Translations under genes and position numbers: made by a program
Assembly (NCBI GenBank): GCA_016722445.1
Contig: JADKIZ010000009.1
Span: 74,591-138,590, forward strand
DNA length: 64,000 nucleotides
Reading direction: 5' to 3'
Source: Flavobacteriales bacterium
Lineage (GTDB): Bacteria; Bacteroidota; Bacteroidia; Flavobacteriales_D; Sanyastnellaceae
The notes under the pieces: generated by a model
Database searches by the model: none
What the model was told of the DNA's origin: nothing
The model's input: the letters and a program-made list of their open reading frames with translations, nothing else
Shown here: piece after piece, positions 27,694-38,599 of the stretch
Position numbering within the stretch: position 1 is the first letter of the stretch
Layout: each line of letters begins with the position of its first letter

Positions 27694-27719
27694 AAAGCCG
27701 GATACAACTATCCGGCTTT
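27694..27719 (-). terminator. Rho-independent terminator of clpB
   Basis: A perfect 11-bp stem (AAAGCCGGATA / TATCCGGCTTT) with a 4-nt loop, followed on the minus strand by seven T. It lies about 20 nt past the clpB stop. Confidence 0.85.
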
Positions 27720-27741
27720 CCAATTTTAGTTTGAAAATGTT

Positions 27742-30360
27742 TTACACCTCCACCAGCACTTCTTCATCAATCTTTTTCCTGAAAACGATTTGTCCGTCGA
27801 AAACATCGAGTACCACCGGTTCTGATTTGTCAATTTCACCGGAGAGGATGTATTTGGAGAGTTCATTCATGACTTCTTTTTGAATCACACGTTTTACAGG
27901 ACGCGCGCCGTATTGAGGATCGTATCCCTTTTCGGCCAGGTAATGCAAAGCATCCGGAGTAACCACAAGATCAATTTCTGCTTTGCTCAAACGGTCTGAC
28001 AACAGATGTAATTGTAATTTCACTATATCTTCGATCTGCTCCTTGCGCAGTGGAGTGAACATGATCACTTCATCCACACGGTTGAGGAATTCCGGACGAA
28101 GCGAGCTTTTCAAGGTCAACATCACTTCGGCCTTTGTTTTCTCGAACAACTCTTCATCATCTGCATTTTTTGCTTTGTCATAATTGTCCTGGATGATTTG
28201 CGAACCGAGATTGCTCGTCATGATGATGATGGTGTTTTTAAAATTCACCAATCGACCTTTCGAATCTGTGAGTCGACCATCATCTAGAACCTGCAGCAGG
28301 ATATTGAAAACATCTGGATGCGCTTTTTCGATTTCATCAAGAAGGATCACAGAATATGGTTTTCTGCGAACTGCTTCCGTGAGTTGACCACCTTCATCAT
28401 AGCCGACATATCCGGGAGGCGCTCCAACCAAACGACTCACCGTGTGGCGTTCCTGATATTCACTCATATCGATTCGTGTCATGGCATTTTCATCGTTGAA
28501 AAGAAAATCGCTGAGTGCTTTTGCCAATTCCGTTTTACCGACACCTGTTGTGCCTAAGAAAATAAATGAGCCTATAGGTTTTCTTTCATCACTCAATCCG
28601 GCGCGACTTCTGCGTACGGCATCACTCACAGCCATGATAGCCTCGTGTTGACCAACCACACGCTTACCCAATTCCTTTTCGAGGCGAAGCAATTTTGCCT
28701 TTTCACTTTCTACCAAAGCCTTCACTGGAATACCAGTCCAACGTGATACCACATCTGCGATTTCCTCAGGGTCTACTTCCTCTTTCAACATTTTAGAATT
28801 GGCTTGCAATTCCTGAAGTTTCGTGCGATTGTCTTCGATTTTTTGTTCCTGTTCTTTTACACGACCATAGCGAATTTCCGCAACGAGTCCGTAGTTACCT
28901 TCACGTTCAGCTTGTTCAGCTTGCTGCTTCAGATTTTCCACTTCACGTTTGGCATTTTGAATCGTTTCCACCACATCCTTTTCACTTTGCCATTTCGCAG
29001 CCAATCCATTTCTTTCTTCTGAAAGTTCAGAAATGCTTCTGTTCAATTCGTCCAGTTTTGTTTGATTGTTTTCGCGTTTGATGGCTTCGCGTTCAATCTC
29101 AAGCTGCATAATGCGACGTTCAATTTCATCCAACTCAATAGGTTTGGAATTAATCTCCATGCGCAATTTTGCAGCCGCTTCATCGATGAGGTCAATGGCT
29201 TTATCCGGCAAAAAACGATCGGTGATATAACGTTGAGAAAGTTCAACAGCAGCGATGATCGCATCATCTTTGATTTGTACTTTGTGGTGGTTTTCGTATT
29301 TCTCCTTCAAACCACGTAAGATGGAAATCGCTGCATCGCGATCTGGTTCGTCGATCATTACCTTTTGAAAACGACGTTCGAGTGCTTTATCCTTTTCGAA
29401 ATATTTTTGGTATTCATTGAGTGTTGTTGCACCAATCGCGCGCAACTCTCCGCGTGCCAGTGCTGGCTTGAGGATATTTGCTGCGTCCATCGCGCCTTCT
29501 CCACCACCCGCTCCCACGAGCGTATGAATCTCATCAATGAAGAGGATGATTTCACCATCGCTCTTTTGAACTTCATTCACAACAGATTTCAAACGCTCTT
29601 CGAACTCACCTTTGTATTTCGCACCAGCAATGAGTGCAGCCATATCCAATGAGTAAATCTGCTTTGATTTAAGGTTTTCTGGAACATCACCATTGATGAT
29701 ACGATGAGCAATACCTTCAGCAATGGCAGTTTTACCAGTACCCGGCTCACCGATGATGATCGGATTGTTTTTGGTTCGGCGTGAAAGAATCTGCATCACA
29801 CGACGTATTTCTTCATCACGGCCAATGACCGGATCGAGTTTACCATCGCGGGCAAGTTTGTTCAAGTTTTTTGCATATTTCTCCAAAGAGTTGTAAGTCT
29901 CTTCCTGCGAGTGGGACGTCACACGTTCACCCTTTCGCAATTCAGTGATGGCCTTTTTCAGATCGGCCAAAGTGACGCCACTATCGCGCAACATTTGGGA
30001 GGCTTTGTCACGACCTTCTGTGATGGCCAACAAGAGATGTTCGATCGCTACGTATTCATCGTTGTATTCCTTGAGATAATTCTGGGCCCGATTGAGCGCA
30101 GTATTTGCTTCCGAAGAAAGGGACATTTGTCCGCCGGATACTTTTGGAAAAGAATCCAGCATTTTATCCAGTGCTTGTTCGAAGATGGCTACGTTGACAT
30201 TCATTTTCTTCAGAAGAAAAGGAGTAACGTTTTCATCAGCTTCGAATATGCCTTTGAGCAGGTGAGCATTTTCAATGGTCTGGTGACCTTTTTCAAGCGC
30301 AATTTGTTGCGCCTTTTGAATCGCTTCCTGGGTTGTGAGGGTGAACTTTGAAAAATCCAT
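27742..30360 (-). CDS. clpB: ATP-dependent disaggregase ClpB
   Basis: 872 residues from the ATG at 30360, which gives the family start MDFSKFTLTTQEAIQKAQQ. A further 12 in-frame codons upstream are unlike the family. Visible are the Clp-N double repeat, first AAA+ domain with Walker A GEPGTGKTAIAEG and Walker B ILFIDEIHTLVGAG, the long ClpB coiled-coil middle domain (about residues 400-520), and second AAA+ domain with GTTGVGKTELAKAL, YEQ-type pore neighbour GYVGYDEGGQLTE and the ClpB C-terminus. It rescues aggregated proteins with DnaK. I found no CIRCE element upstream. The gene is intact. Confidence 0.97.
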   Translation of the reverse strand: MDFSKFTLTTQEAIQKAQQIALEKGHQTIENAHLLKGIFEADENVTPFLLKKMNVNVAIFEQALDKMLDSFPKVSGGQMSLSSEANTALNRAQNYLKEYNDEYVAIEHLLLAITEGRDKASQMLRDSGVTLADLKKAITELRKGERVTSHSQEETYNSLEKYAKNLNKLARDGKLDPVIGRDEEIRRVMQILSRRTKNNPIIIGEPGTGKTAIAEGIAHRIINGDVPENLKSKQIYSLDMAALIAGAKYKGEFEERLKSVVNEVQKSDGEIILFIDEIHTLVGAGGGEGAMDAANILKPALARGELRAIGATTLNEYQKYFEKDKALERRFQKVMIDEPDRDAAISILRGLKEKYENHHKVQIKDDAIIAAVELSQRYITDRFLPDKAIDLIDEAAAKLRMEINSKPIELDEIERRIMQLEIEREAIKRENNQTKLDELNRSISELSEERNGLAAKWQSEKDVVETIQNAKREVENLKQQAEQAEREGNYGLVAEIRYGRVKEQEQKIEDNRTKLQELQANSKMLKEEVDPEEIADVVSRWTGIPVKALVESEKAKLLRLEKELGKRVVGQHEAIMAVSDAVRRSRAGLSDERKPIGSFIFLGTTGVGKTELAKALSDFLFNDENAMTRIDMSEYQERHTVSRLVGAPPGYVGYDEGGQLTEAVRRKPYSVILLDEIEKAHPDVFNILLQVLDDGRLTDSKGRLVNFKNTIIIMTSNLGSQIIQDNYDKAKNADDEELFEKTKAEVMLTLKSSLRPEFLNRVDEVIMFTPLRKEQIEDIVKLQLHLLSDRLSKAEIDLVVTPDALHYLAEKGYDPQYGARPVKRVIQKEVMNELSKYILSGEIDKSEPVVLDVFDGQIVFRKKIDEEVLVEV

Positions 30361-30601
30361 AATTTGAGAATATGCATGGCGGTCAGCAATAGACACGCCA
30401 CGTCCAAATGACGGAAGTTTTGGCGGGAAATTGTAAGGAATACTGACGAAAGTTTGGTTTCGGAAGAAAAATGCAGACAGAATTTCGCCTGCTCATCCTA
30501 TTTAGAACTGCCTGGTAGATCTTGATAAACAAGTGCTGAACCCGGTCATCTCACCTCGAGAATCAACACTTGACTTACAAAACAAAGCTCACCTAAAAAC
30601 C

Positions 30602-33600
30602 CTATTCAACAAAAATTTGTTTTGTCAAAACATGGCCTTCATCTTCATTGATCACTACTATTTGGTAAGTACCAGAAGCAAGCGTAGTTAAATTCAAACT
30701 AACACGATTCTTCGTCGAATTAGATATGACCATCACTTTTCCGATCAAATCAGTCAGCATGATTTGATTCTGCCCAGTCCATGTGTCGGGCCATTCAATG
30801 TATAGAACATCATTTGCAGGATTGGGATAACACTTCAAGGTGTAATCAGCAGTTGATTCCTCAACATGTACATACTCGAACGAACCCGAAGCCATTCCCG
30901 AAACACACATCGATTCCATCACACTCACGCCATAAACACCAGATTCTGTGATCTCGATGGAGTTGTCATTTTCTGCAAGCGCTTCACCGTTGAATGTCCA
31001 TGTGAAAATACCATTGCCAGAGGCAGTGAGGGTGTTTCCGCTTTGTGTGATAACAGGTGTCGAAGGAATACCAGTCACATCAATCACAAATTCCGCATCA
31101 CCAGAACAGTACGTATCCGTCACATTCAACGAAATGGTTTGTTGGCCAGCAGAAAGATCCGCGATGGTCAATTGATTCGAAGTGCCGATGGAATTACCGT
31201 TCATCGTCCAGAGATAATCATTCCAAACACCAGAAGATGTGAGTGTCACATCGCTGCCTTCACAGACATCAGCGACACCAATGATTTCGACATTCTGGGT
31301 ACATTCATAAAATATCGTCGTTGCTGTATTTGTGATGACAGGTTCATTGAAATCAAAATAAATGGCAGCGTTGTTCTCAATGATGTCCGATACCTGAAGA
31401 TTGTTTTTCGTTTTGATCCTGTAATGAATATAACCATGACTTGCTTCTTCATCCGTGTTGACATCAGGCAATAAAATATTTTCGAATAACCAACTCACTT
31501 GTCGGTTATCGTCAAAACTCATCACACATGCATGACTTGTAGCAATCAATTCAATAGAAGAAAGTTCAAGATCCTCCTCTAAATAATCATCAACATGAAT
31601 ATTGATCGCATCGGCTGTTCCAGTGTTTTGAAATTGAATAACATAGTCCAAAGTCAATTGATCTTCGGGATTGTTGTTTCCGATATTGAAACTTTGAATA
31701 TTGACAGAAATATCATTTGGATCAAAACTTCCAACCACGGTTTGATTCCATTCGAATTGGTTATTGGAAAGATCGATATCCGTAGCAGTTAGTGGAAGAA
31801 TAGTCGCAGCAACGTCAGCTGATAGCATCGTTCCCAGCGGAGTCGAACTATCCAATTGCAATCGTAACAAAATAGTGTGTGTCTCGAAGGGATCAATGTC
31901 TGCAATATTCCAAGTGATTGTGTTGCCGGTCAATATACCAGATGAATTATCGCTTACATAGAACACGCCGGGCATATCATCCCATGAAAAAACCACTTCT
32001 ACTTCTTCAGTGAAAACGCCATAGTTCGTCACATTTACATAATACCAATGGCTAAAACCGGGACGAACAGTGGAACCAGCCGAAATTGAAACAGCGACAT
32101 TGTGTAAGTTAGGTTGTGGACATACTGGAAAATTGACACCAGTAAATAAATCCGTGACTCCGGTTGTCACGAATGTTTGTGGGAGGCTTGTATAACCTGG
32201 TAAGGTACTCACTTGAATGGTTGTTGAAGAATTGTCGTTCAATGGAACAAAATATTCACCGTTCTGATTACTCGATCCAACAGGAGAGTTGGCATTGTGC
32301 ATGATCGGATTCACCCAATTGATGTCCGTGTTATTAAAGACCCCATCACAATCCACATCGACAAAAACAACACCTTCCACATAGCTGTCACCGCAAGTTG
32401 CCATCACTTCTTCATTTGAATTACAACCCATGCCGTTTGATCCCCACGTTCCAATCAATACAGAATCGGGGCTGGTTGCCAGCATATCACAAACAATTTG
32501 TACTTCGCAATTGCTAAGATTATAGTTGGCCGAGATATCAATAGTGCCACCAATGTGAGTCACATTGGAGAGAAAGTCAAGATTGGAAATGTTCGTATTC
32601 GTTATTATCAGATTTCCACCGATGTATTGCAATGCATTGGCATCAATAACATCCAATTCAGGATTTTGCCATTGTGTAATATCCAATACGCCGTTGATGG
32701 TTTCCAGGTTGATAAAACCCATGCGTGTTGACGTACCCCAGAACTGAATGTGATTTGCTTCTGTCAATGAATTAAAATCAGGTCCGGACCAAAAGTCTCC
32801 GTATAGAGATATACTATTGGCGGTGGTGACAGATTCAAAGTCCGGCCAGTCGCATTCACAATAAAATGCAACATCAATATCTCCAATGGTCTGCACATTT
32901 TCAAATGCCGAGATGGCATTGCATTCAAATATATTCGAATAGAAAGAACCAATGGATTCCAGATGGTGGAAGGCATCGAAATAATTGATATGTACAGCAT
33001 CGATTCCGATGTTCAAATTATTGACTGACGTCAACGCATCAAAACCCGAAAAAACATCGCAAAAACTATAGGATTGATTCCAGCTGCCGATAGTAAGGGA
33101 TTCGGAAACAGTCTGAACGTTCGGTAACACGTTCGTGAAAGAAGGCAAAGGCAAACTCGTTCCTGAGGATAAATTCAAGGTAATATCATTTACAGATGAA
33201 ATGGCATCCAGCGCAGAAATCGAATTCAACGAATAAGCATCCACATACAGACTACCAAGCGTAGTCACGTTATTCAATCCTGTCAGATCATTCAACGCTT
33301 CGCCGCTATAAATTTCTAATGCCCCTGCAGATTGCAGATTGGATAAACCTGTTAAAGAAATATGATCGACGCTGGGGAATTGGAAATCACTTAACCCCAA
33401 AGTTCCGGTCACCTGAGTAATGTTTTGAAAAGCGTCGAGGTTCACGATTGGATCAGGGTTCAGCAGCATCCCCACAGTAATAAAGACGTCGCCGTCAATA
33501 ACAGTACAAGTCGGATTATCCATGAGGAATTGATCCAACTCTGTTTGTGTTTCGAAAATATCATTCACGGTGCATATCTGTGCATCTATTTCTAAGACTA

Positions 33601-33643
33601 GAAGCAAGAAAGCGATCGTAGTTAGAGAAAAACACTTTTTCAT
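30602..33643 (-). CDS. Large T9SS-exported protein with leucine-rich-like N-domain and DUF7619-type region (paralogue A)
   Basis: 1013 residues. A signal peptide (MKKCFSLTTIAFLLLVLEIDAQ) is followed by about 370 residues of leucine-rich-like repeats (LxxLxxIxxLxIxxL), resembling receptor L-domains. Then come an SdrD-B-like segment (FVDVDCDGVFNNTDINWVNP), a DUF7619-type domain (VVGSFDPNDI, YVIQFQNTGTADAINI, SHGYIHYRIKT), an Ig-like module (YECTQNVEIIGVADVC onwards), and a type A T9SS sorting domain (YPNPANDVLYIEWPD, then TLASGTYQIVVIN). It is very similar to the neighbouring gene 33659-36696, with a patch of much higher identity at 30901-31365. Probably a surface protein; no enzymatic motif is seen. 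Confidence 0.82.
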   Translation of the reverse strand: MKKCFSLTTIAFLLLVLEIDAQICTVNDIFETQTELDQFLMDNPTCTVIDGDVFITVGMLLNPDPIVNLDAFQNITQVTGTLGLSDFQFPSVDHISLTGLSNLQSAGALEIYSGEALNDLTGLNNVTTLGSLYVDAYSLNSISALDAISSVNDITLNLSSGTSLPLPSFTNVLPNVQTVSESLTIGSWNQSYSFCDVFSGFDALTSVNNLNIGIDAVHINYFDAFHHLESIGSFYSNIFECNAISAFENVQTIGDIDVAFYCECDWPDFESVTTANSISLYGDFWSGPDFNSLTEANHIQFWGTSTRMGFINLETINGVLDITQWQNPELDVIDANALQYIGGNLIITNTNISNLDFLSNVTHIGGTIDISANYNLSNCEVQIVCDMLATSPDSVLIGTWGSNGMGCNSNEEVMATCGDSYVEGVVFVDVDCDGVFNNTDINWVNPIMHNANSPVGSSNQNGEYFVPLNDNSSTTIQVSTLPGYTSLPQTFVTTGVTDLFTGVNFPVCPQPNLHNVAVSISAGSTVRPGFSHWYYVNVTNYGVFTEEVEVVFSWDDMPGVFYVSDNSSGILTGNTITWNIADIDPFETHTILLRLQLDSSTPLGTMLSADVAATILPLTATDIDLSNNQFEWNQTVVGSFDPNDISVNIQSFNIGNNNPEDQLTLDYVIQFQNTGTADAINIHVDDYLEEDLELSSIELIATSHACVMSFDDNRQVSWLFENILLPDVNTDEEASHGYIHYRIKTKNNLQVSDIIENNAAIYFDFNEPVITNTATTIFYECTQNVEIIGVADVCEGSDVTLTSSGVWNDYLWTMNGNSIGTSNQLTIADLSAGQQTISLNVTDTYCSGDAEFVIDVTGIPSTPVITQSGNTLTASGNGIFTWTFNGEALAENDNSIEITESGVYGVSVMESMCVSGMASGSFEYVHVEESTADYTLKCYPNPANDVLYIEWPDTWTGQNQIMLTDLIGKVMVISNSTKNRVSLNLTTLASGTYQIVVINEDEGHVLTKQIFVE

Positions 33644-33658
33644 CTTTAAATTTTGTAT

Positions 33659-36600
33659 TTACTGGAGAATAACTATATCATTCAAGATTTGATGTGCATC
33701 CTCATTCCTCACTTCAACAAGATAACAACCACGATCAAGTGTATTCACATCAATTGAAATGTTCAATTGGCTTATCGATGTGGACCAAACCAATCTACCC
33801 ATTGCATCATGAAATACGATGTTGTTTTTTCCCACCCAATGAGATGGCAGAACAATATTCACGACATCAAAAGCCGGATTCGGATAATAGATCAGACGTT
33901 GATTAGAATTCAATTCATTTAAGCCTACAAACTCAAACTCACCAGAAGTCATCTCCGAAACACACAACGATTCCATCACACTCACACCATACATTCCAGA
34001 TTCCGTGATCTCGATGGAGTTGTCAATGTCTGTAAGCGCTTCACCGTTTAATGTCCAAGTAAAAATTCCATTGCCAGAGGCAGTGAGTGTATTTCCGCTT
34101 TGCGTGATCACTGGCGTTGCTGGAATGTCCGTTACATCAATCACAAATTCCGCATCACCAGAACAGTACGTATCCGTCACATTCAACGAAATGGTTTGTT
34201 GACCTGCAAAAAGATCAGCGATGGTCAATTGATTCGAAGTACCGATGGAACTACCATTCATCGTCCAGAGATAATCATCCCAAACACCAGAAGATGTGAG
34301 TGTCACATCGCTGCCTGCACAGACATCAGCGACACCAATGATTTCGACATTCTGGGTACATTCATAAAATACCGTCGTTGCTGTATTTGTGATGACAGGT
34401 TCATTGAAGTCGAAGTAAATGGCAACACTATTCTCAACCACATCTGCAACACCAAGACCTGGAATTGTTTTTATCCTGAAATGGATAAAACCATGACTTT
34501 CCGATTCGTTTGTATTGCTATCCGCAAGCATGATGTTATTGAACAACCATTCCACTTTTCCATTTTCTTCAAAAGACAAATCGAAAACATGACTTGCATC
34601 CAATTGCTGGAAAGTCGTTAGATCGAGATTTTCCGCTACCATGTCTTCCACGCGTACTGTAACCGCTTCGGCTGTTCCCGTGTTTTGGAACTGGATCGTG
34701 TAATCGAGCCAAACTCCGTCATCAGTTGGAATCTCAGTTACATCAATGGCTTCGCGGTTTACAGTTTTGTCGTTGGGGTCGTAGCTTCCAACGACAGTTT
34801 GATTGAAACTAAAAACATTATCAGAAGGATCATTGTCTACACTTGTAGAGAGTAATGTGGCTGTCATTGTAGGTGTAAATACAGTACCAAGTGGTGTTGA
34901 AGGATCGACATAAATCTTTACTAATAAGGACTGATCTGACTCCAAAAAAGCCAGATCATTGACATTCCATGATACTGTGTTACCAGAGACAGTTCCATTC
35001 GTAAAATAAACAGAGGCACCTGGCATATTGGTGATGTCAAAAGTCACCAGCACATTCTCGATTGGCACAGCCTCATTTTTAACAATCAACCTATAGCTAC
35101 AATAAAATCCAGGTCGCGGTGTACCAATACTATTGCCAAATATGCGAACATTATGGAAGTTCAAATCAGGACAAAGAGGGAAGTCATAGTCCAAAAAGAC
35201 TTCATCCATATTGGTAGTTGTAAAAGTGTAATCAGAACCCGGGAAAAAACCAGATGGTGTAGCCGAATGAATTACAGTAGTCATATTATCAGGGAGCGCG
35301 GTATGATATGAGCCAATAAAATTAGAAGTACCAATTGGCATGTTATCCTGATCATGAATGATGACATTTGGAAAAATAACATCGCCTGCATTCCAACTGC
35401 CATCACAATTGATATCTGCAAAGACCAAGCCTGTTGCAGAACTTAAAGCACATACGCTCTGCACTTCTTCGTTCGTATTGCAACCAGGAGCGTTGTTCAT
35501 AATCACTACACTAAGAGGATCATTTGCAATCCTTTCGCATATTGCGGCAACAGCGCAATTATTCAAATTTGGGCAGTCTGTAATAACCACGGAACCACCG
35601 ATAAAATTCAAATTGAACAGATCATATAGGTCACTGCTCGCTAAATTATATAGCCCGATATTGTCATAGATACTATCCAATACTGGAAAGTAAATAGTTG
35701 TCGTAGTGTCTGACACACCTTGTTCTATATAGAGATTATCCAATGATTCCAACGCTTCAAAATGCAATTCATTGAACGTTCCATTAATATTCACAATTGA
35801 TGCATCAATGAGTGAAATAAAATGGAGTGGCTGAATATCTAAACCATAAGTATATAATGATAGTTCTCCAACAGATTCAAGTGCGCCGAAATCAGGGTAA
35901 CCAATTCCTGAGGTAGACAAATCCAACCAAATACTTTCAGCATGTTGCAGCTGACCGAATCCATACACAAAATCTTCAACAAAACAAAAATCAAAATTCA
36001 AAACATTACAAGACTCCAAATTGTCAAACGCATCGAACAATGAAAATGTCAAAAAATCCGGGGCACCCCACTGATTAAAATAAATGGTTCCAGCAGAAAT
36101 GAGGTTACGGAGTCCAGTAAATACCAAAGGACCATAATTATTCGATGACAGGAAAAACCTTCATTCAGATGCTCAATTCCAGGAAACATCTCAATTAAAC
36201 TGATGGGAGTTCCAAGACCGTCAAACCAAACATCCAGCTTAAGTTCATTTACATTAACCAAAGCATTCAGTGGTGTAAAATCAACTGTCGTTTTCAGTAC
36301 CAAAGAAAATTTATCTACAGAGATGAGATATTCAAGTCCATCAAAATTCAGAATATTCGGCATTGCACCAACATCTGATAATCTGAACGCCCCGCCCACT
36401 GTGGTAAGCTGACTCAAACCTAACAATGAAAAAGGACCATCATGTACCTCTACAATTAAATCTCCCGATATACTTTGAATATTTTGCAAGGCATCCAAAT
36501 TTGTAGGAAAGTCCGTGGTTTGTTGCATATCAGGAAATACCGAGACATTACCTTCTATCGAAGTACATGTCGGATTGTCTATTAAAAATTGATCCAACTC

Positions 36601-36696
36601 CGTTTGTGTTTCGAATACGAAATCTCCCGTGCAAACTTGAGCATTGGCGTTTGCGATCAATGCCACAAATAAACAGCATGTAAAAAACTTCATCAT
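33659..36696 (-). CDS. Large T9SS-exported protein, tandem paralogue B, interrupted by a frameshift
   Basis: Two frames (36049-36696 and 33659-36127) form one protein of about 1012 residues, the same length as paralogue A 15 nt downstream. Both start with a signal peptide and share FETQTELDQFL and DNPTC near the N-terminus. The order of domains is the same: leucine-rich-like region, SdrD-like segment, DUF7619-type domain, Ig-like module, T9SS sorting domain (YPNPAFDVVNIVLPSHW). The frames join at five A on the plus strand (36153-36157). One more base gives GFFLSSNNYGPLVFTG. The break is probably a sequencing error. It diverges only 11 nt from the start of aroK. Confidence 0.8.
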
Positions 36697-36707
36697 TTTA
36701 GTTTGGT

Positions 36708-37313
36708 ATGGTTACAATGATGAAGATGCCACCGTTTAGCAATTTCCACAATACATTCGAAGAATATTATTCATTCATAAAAGTCAATAAACAGGTGAAG
36801 ATATTTCTGATCGGTTACATGTGCAGTGGAAAGACCACGTTGGGTAAGCAAATAGCGGAAAAACTCAACATTCCATTTATTGATCTCGATCGGGAAATTG
36901 AGCGCAATTCAGGAAAAACCATCACATCCATTTTTCAGACTGATGGCGAAGATTCATTCCGTCAAATAGAAAAAACAGAACTCAGTAAGCTGATCAAAAA
37001 CCAAAACCAGTTCGTTATGGCAACTGGTGGCGGAACTCCATGCTATTTCAACAACATGGATGTCATGAAAAAAAATGGATTGGTGATTTATTTGAATGTC
37101 GGCGTGCGAGAATTGGTGCGCAGAAACCTTGAATCTCCCGAAACCAGACCATTGCTGCGCGGATTGAATGAATTAGAAATGCTTTCCTTCATCAACAATC
37201 ATCTCACTTCAAGATTGCCTTATTACAAAAAAGCAAACCTGACACTCAAAGAAAATGATTTGGATTTGGACAAAATCATTCAAGACATCAAATTGATGAC
37301 TCATTCAAGATAA
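36708..37313 (+). CDS. aroK: Shikimate kinase
   Basis: Phosphorylates shikimate in the shikimate pathway. Walker A is GYMCSGKTTLG. DLDREIERNSGKTI and the shikimate-binding ATGGGTPCY follow, then a lid region with RPLLRG. From the ATG at 36708 the protein would be 201 residues, longer than the usual 170. The in-frame GTG at 36795 gives 172 residues with the family-like start VKIFLIGYM, and it would leave room for a promoter between the divergent genes, so the true start may be 36795. The 3' end overlaps the convergent phosphoribosyltransferase by 13 nt. Confidence 0.9.
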   Translation: MVTMMKMPPFSNFHNTFEEYYSFIKVNKQVKIFLIGYMCSGKTTLGKQIAEKLNIPFIDLDREIERNSGKTITSIFQTDGEDSFRQIEKTELSKLIKNQNQFVMATGGGTPCYFNNMDVMKKNGLVIYLNVGVRELVRRNLESPETRPLLRGLNELEMLSFINNHLTSRLPYYKKANLTLKENDLDLDKIIQDIKLMTHSR

Positions 37314-37807
37314 ACTGCCTCTTTGCCTTTGTCCATTTCAACCGTCACATGTTCTTTGAGATTGGTTGAAAGTGTCAACCCAACATAATCGGCATGGATA
37401 GGAAAACGACGGTACGAACGTTCTACCAATGTTGCGATGGACAAACCTTTCGGATCAGCATCTAGAATGAATCGCGAAGCATAGATAAGTGTGCGTCCTG
37501 AGTTCAGCACATCATCCACAAGAATGACAAATTTTCCTTTGAGTTGTTTCGTCTCACCACTGAATGACACTTCAGAATTTGCGGGCTTCTCTTTATTCAG
37601 AGAAATCACTTCTACGTTCACCTGCATGCTGGTAATTTCTGTGAGGACTTTGCCAAGTCGTTTCGCCAATTCGCTACCACGACCTTCAATACCGACAATC
37701 ACAAGTTCTTTTTCCTTGTAAAAATTTTCATGAATTTCATGGGCAATTCGCATCAGTTTTTGGCTGATTTGTTTCGCATTGAGGATGAGTGAACGTTCAC
37801 GTGTCAT
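37301..37807 (-). CDS. Phosphoribosyltransferase, type I (PyrR/Hpt-like)
   Basis: 168 residues. The PRPP-binding motif is VILVDDVLNSGRTL near residue 95. VIVGIEGRGSELAKRL earlier matches the PP loop, and a conserved basic region follows. The family covers hypoxanthine phosphoribosyltransferase and the pyrimidine regulator PyrR, and the sequence alone does not decide between them. It is convergent with aroK and starts 9 nt after the stop of the TPMT-like gene upstream, so the two may share a transcript. Confidence 0.82.
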   Translation of the reverse strand: MTRERSLILNAKQISQKLMRIAHEIHENFYKEKELVIVGIEGRGSELAKRLGKVLTEITSMQVNVEVISLNKEKPANSEVSFSGETKQLKGKFVILVDDVLNSGRTLIYASRFILDADPKGLSIATLVERSYRRFPIHADYVGLTLSTNLKEHVTVEMDKGKEAVYLE

Positions 37808-37816
37808 GATCCAAAG

Positions 37817-38397
37817 TTATGCTTTTCTGGTAAACTCAAACCACAATTCTCTTCCCAATCGCGGTTTGATGGAATTAAGGGCTGGTTGAAGGATTTTCAG
37901 TTCGAAAATGGCGCAAACCTCTTGCGGTACTCTTCTTCACTACCCCCAAAAGGCGGACCTTCCTCAGTTAGGGGAAAATTGAAAAGTAGCCCTGTCAATT
38001 TACCGCCCGGCACAATGATTTCAGCCATTTTCGCGACGTATTGATCACGCATCGACGGAGGTATGGCGCAATAAAATGTTTGTTCGAGAACCAGATCAAA
38101 TGTTTTATCCAGGTTAAAAAAATCACCACAGATCAGTTGTTCCTGAGGAAAATCTGGATTGCGCTGTTTGAATTGTTTCAATGGGATTTCAGCCAGGTCA
38201 ATGACCCAAACATTTTTGAAACCACGAGTCCATAAAAGTTCCGCTTCATAACCACTTCCACAACCGGGAATCAAGATATTCAGTTGGTGGTCATCAAGGG
38301 TGTTGATGTATTCAGCCAAAGGAGTTGTAGGAGCACCTGCATCCCAACCTGTATCACCCTTTTCCCAGCGTTCCGACCAAAATTCTTTTTGTTGCAT
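37817..38397 (-). CDS. Thiopurine methyltransferase-like SAM-dependent methyltransferase, frameshift near the C-terminus
   Basis: The ATG at 38397 gives MQQKEFWSERWEKGDTGWDAG, the TPMT-family start. SAM motif I is LIPGCGSGYEAELL. LEQTFYCAIPPSMRDQY and LTEEGPPFGGSEEEY are family hallmarks. The apparent stop at 37897 follows a four-T run (plus-strand A at 37905-37908). With one base added, the next frame reads FELKILQPALNSIKPRLGRE and ends properly at 37817-37819, giving 193 residues, the family length. The native substrate is unknown; thiopurines are only the test substrate of the family. The upstream open frame to 38658 crosses a palindromic repeat and is not coding. Confidence 0.85.
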
Positions 38398-38509
38398 ATT
38401 GGTAAAAATGAATTTATGTTCTGATATTAGAAAAGCCATTCTACTGTACTTGCGTCGAGCAAAAGTATCGATATTCAGAAGGGGGTTGAATATTGACTTG
38501 GTAAAATGC

Positions 38510-38584
38510 GGACGCGGAGATCGCGGAGGAGCGGAGGACGCAAAGAAGTCTGCGAACCTCTGCTCCTCCGCGTTCTCTGCGTCC
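38510..38584. repeat. Long intergenic palindrome (GCGGAG-type repeat)
   Basis: Arms at 38510-38537 and 38557-38584 can form a 28-bp stem with 25 Watson-Crick pairs, two G-T pairs and one mismatch, around a 19-nt loop. The arms are built from repeated GCGGAG/CTCCGC units, far more GC-rich than the neighbouring DNA. It lies between the rlmD stop and the TPMT-like start. It could end rlmD transcription or be a REP-like mobile palindrome. Confidence 0.7.
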
Positions 38585-38599
38585 AGAAATCCCGAACTC

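Noticed and set aside
30361..30601. Heat-shock operator (CIRCE) for clpB
   Set aside because: The inverted-repeat consensus is absent from the upstream 240 nt.
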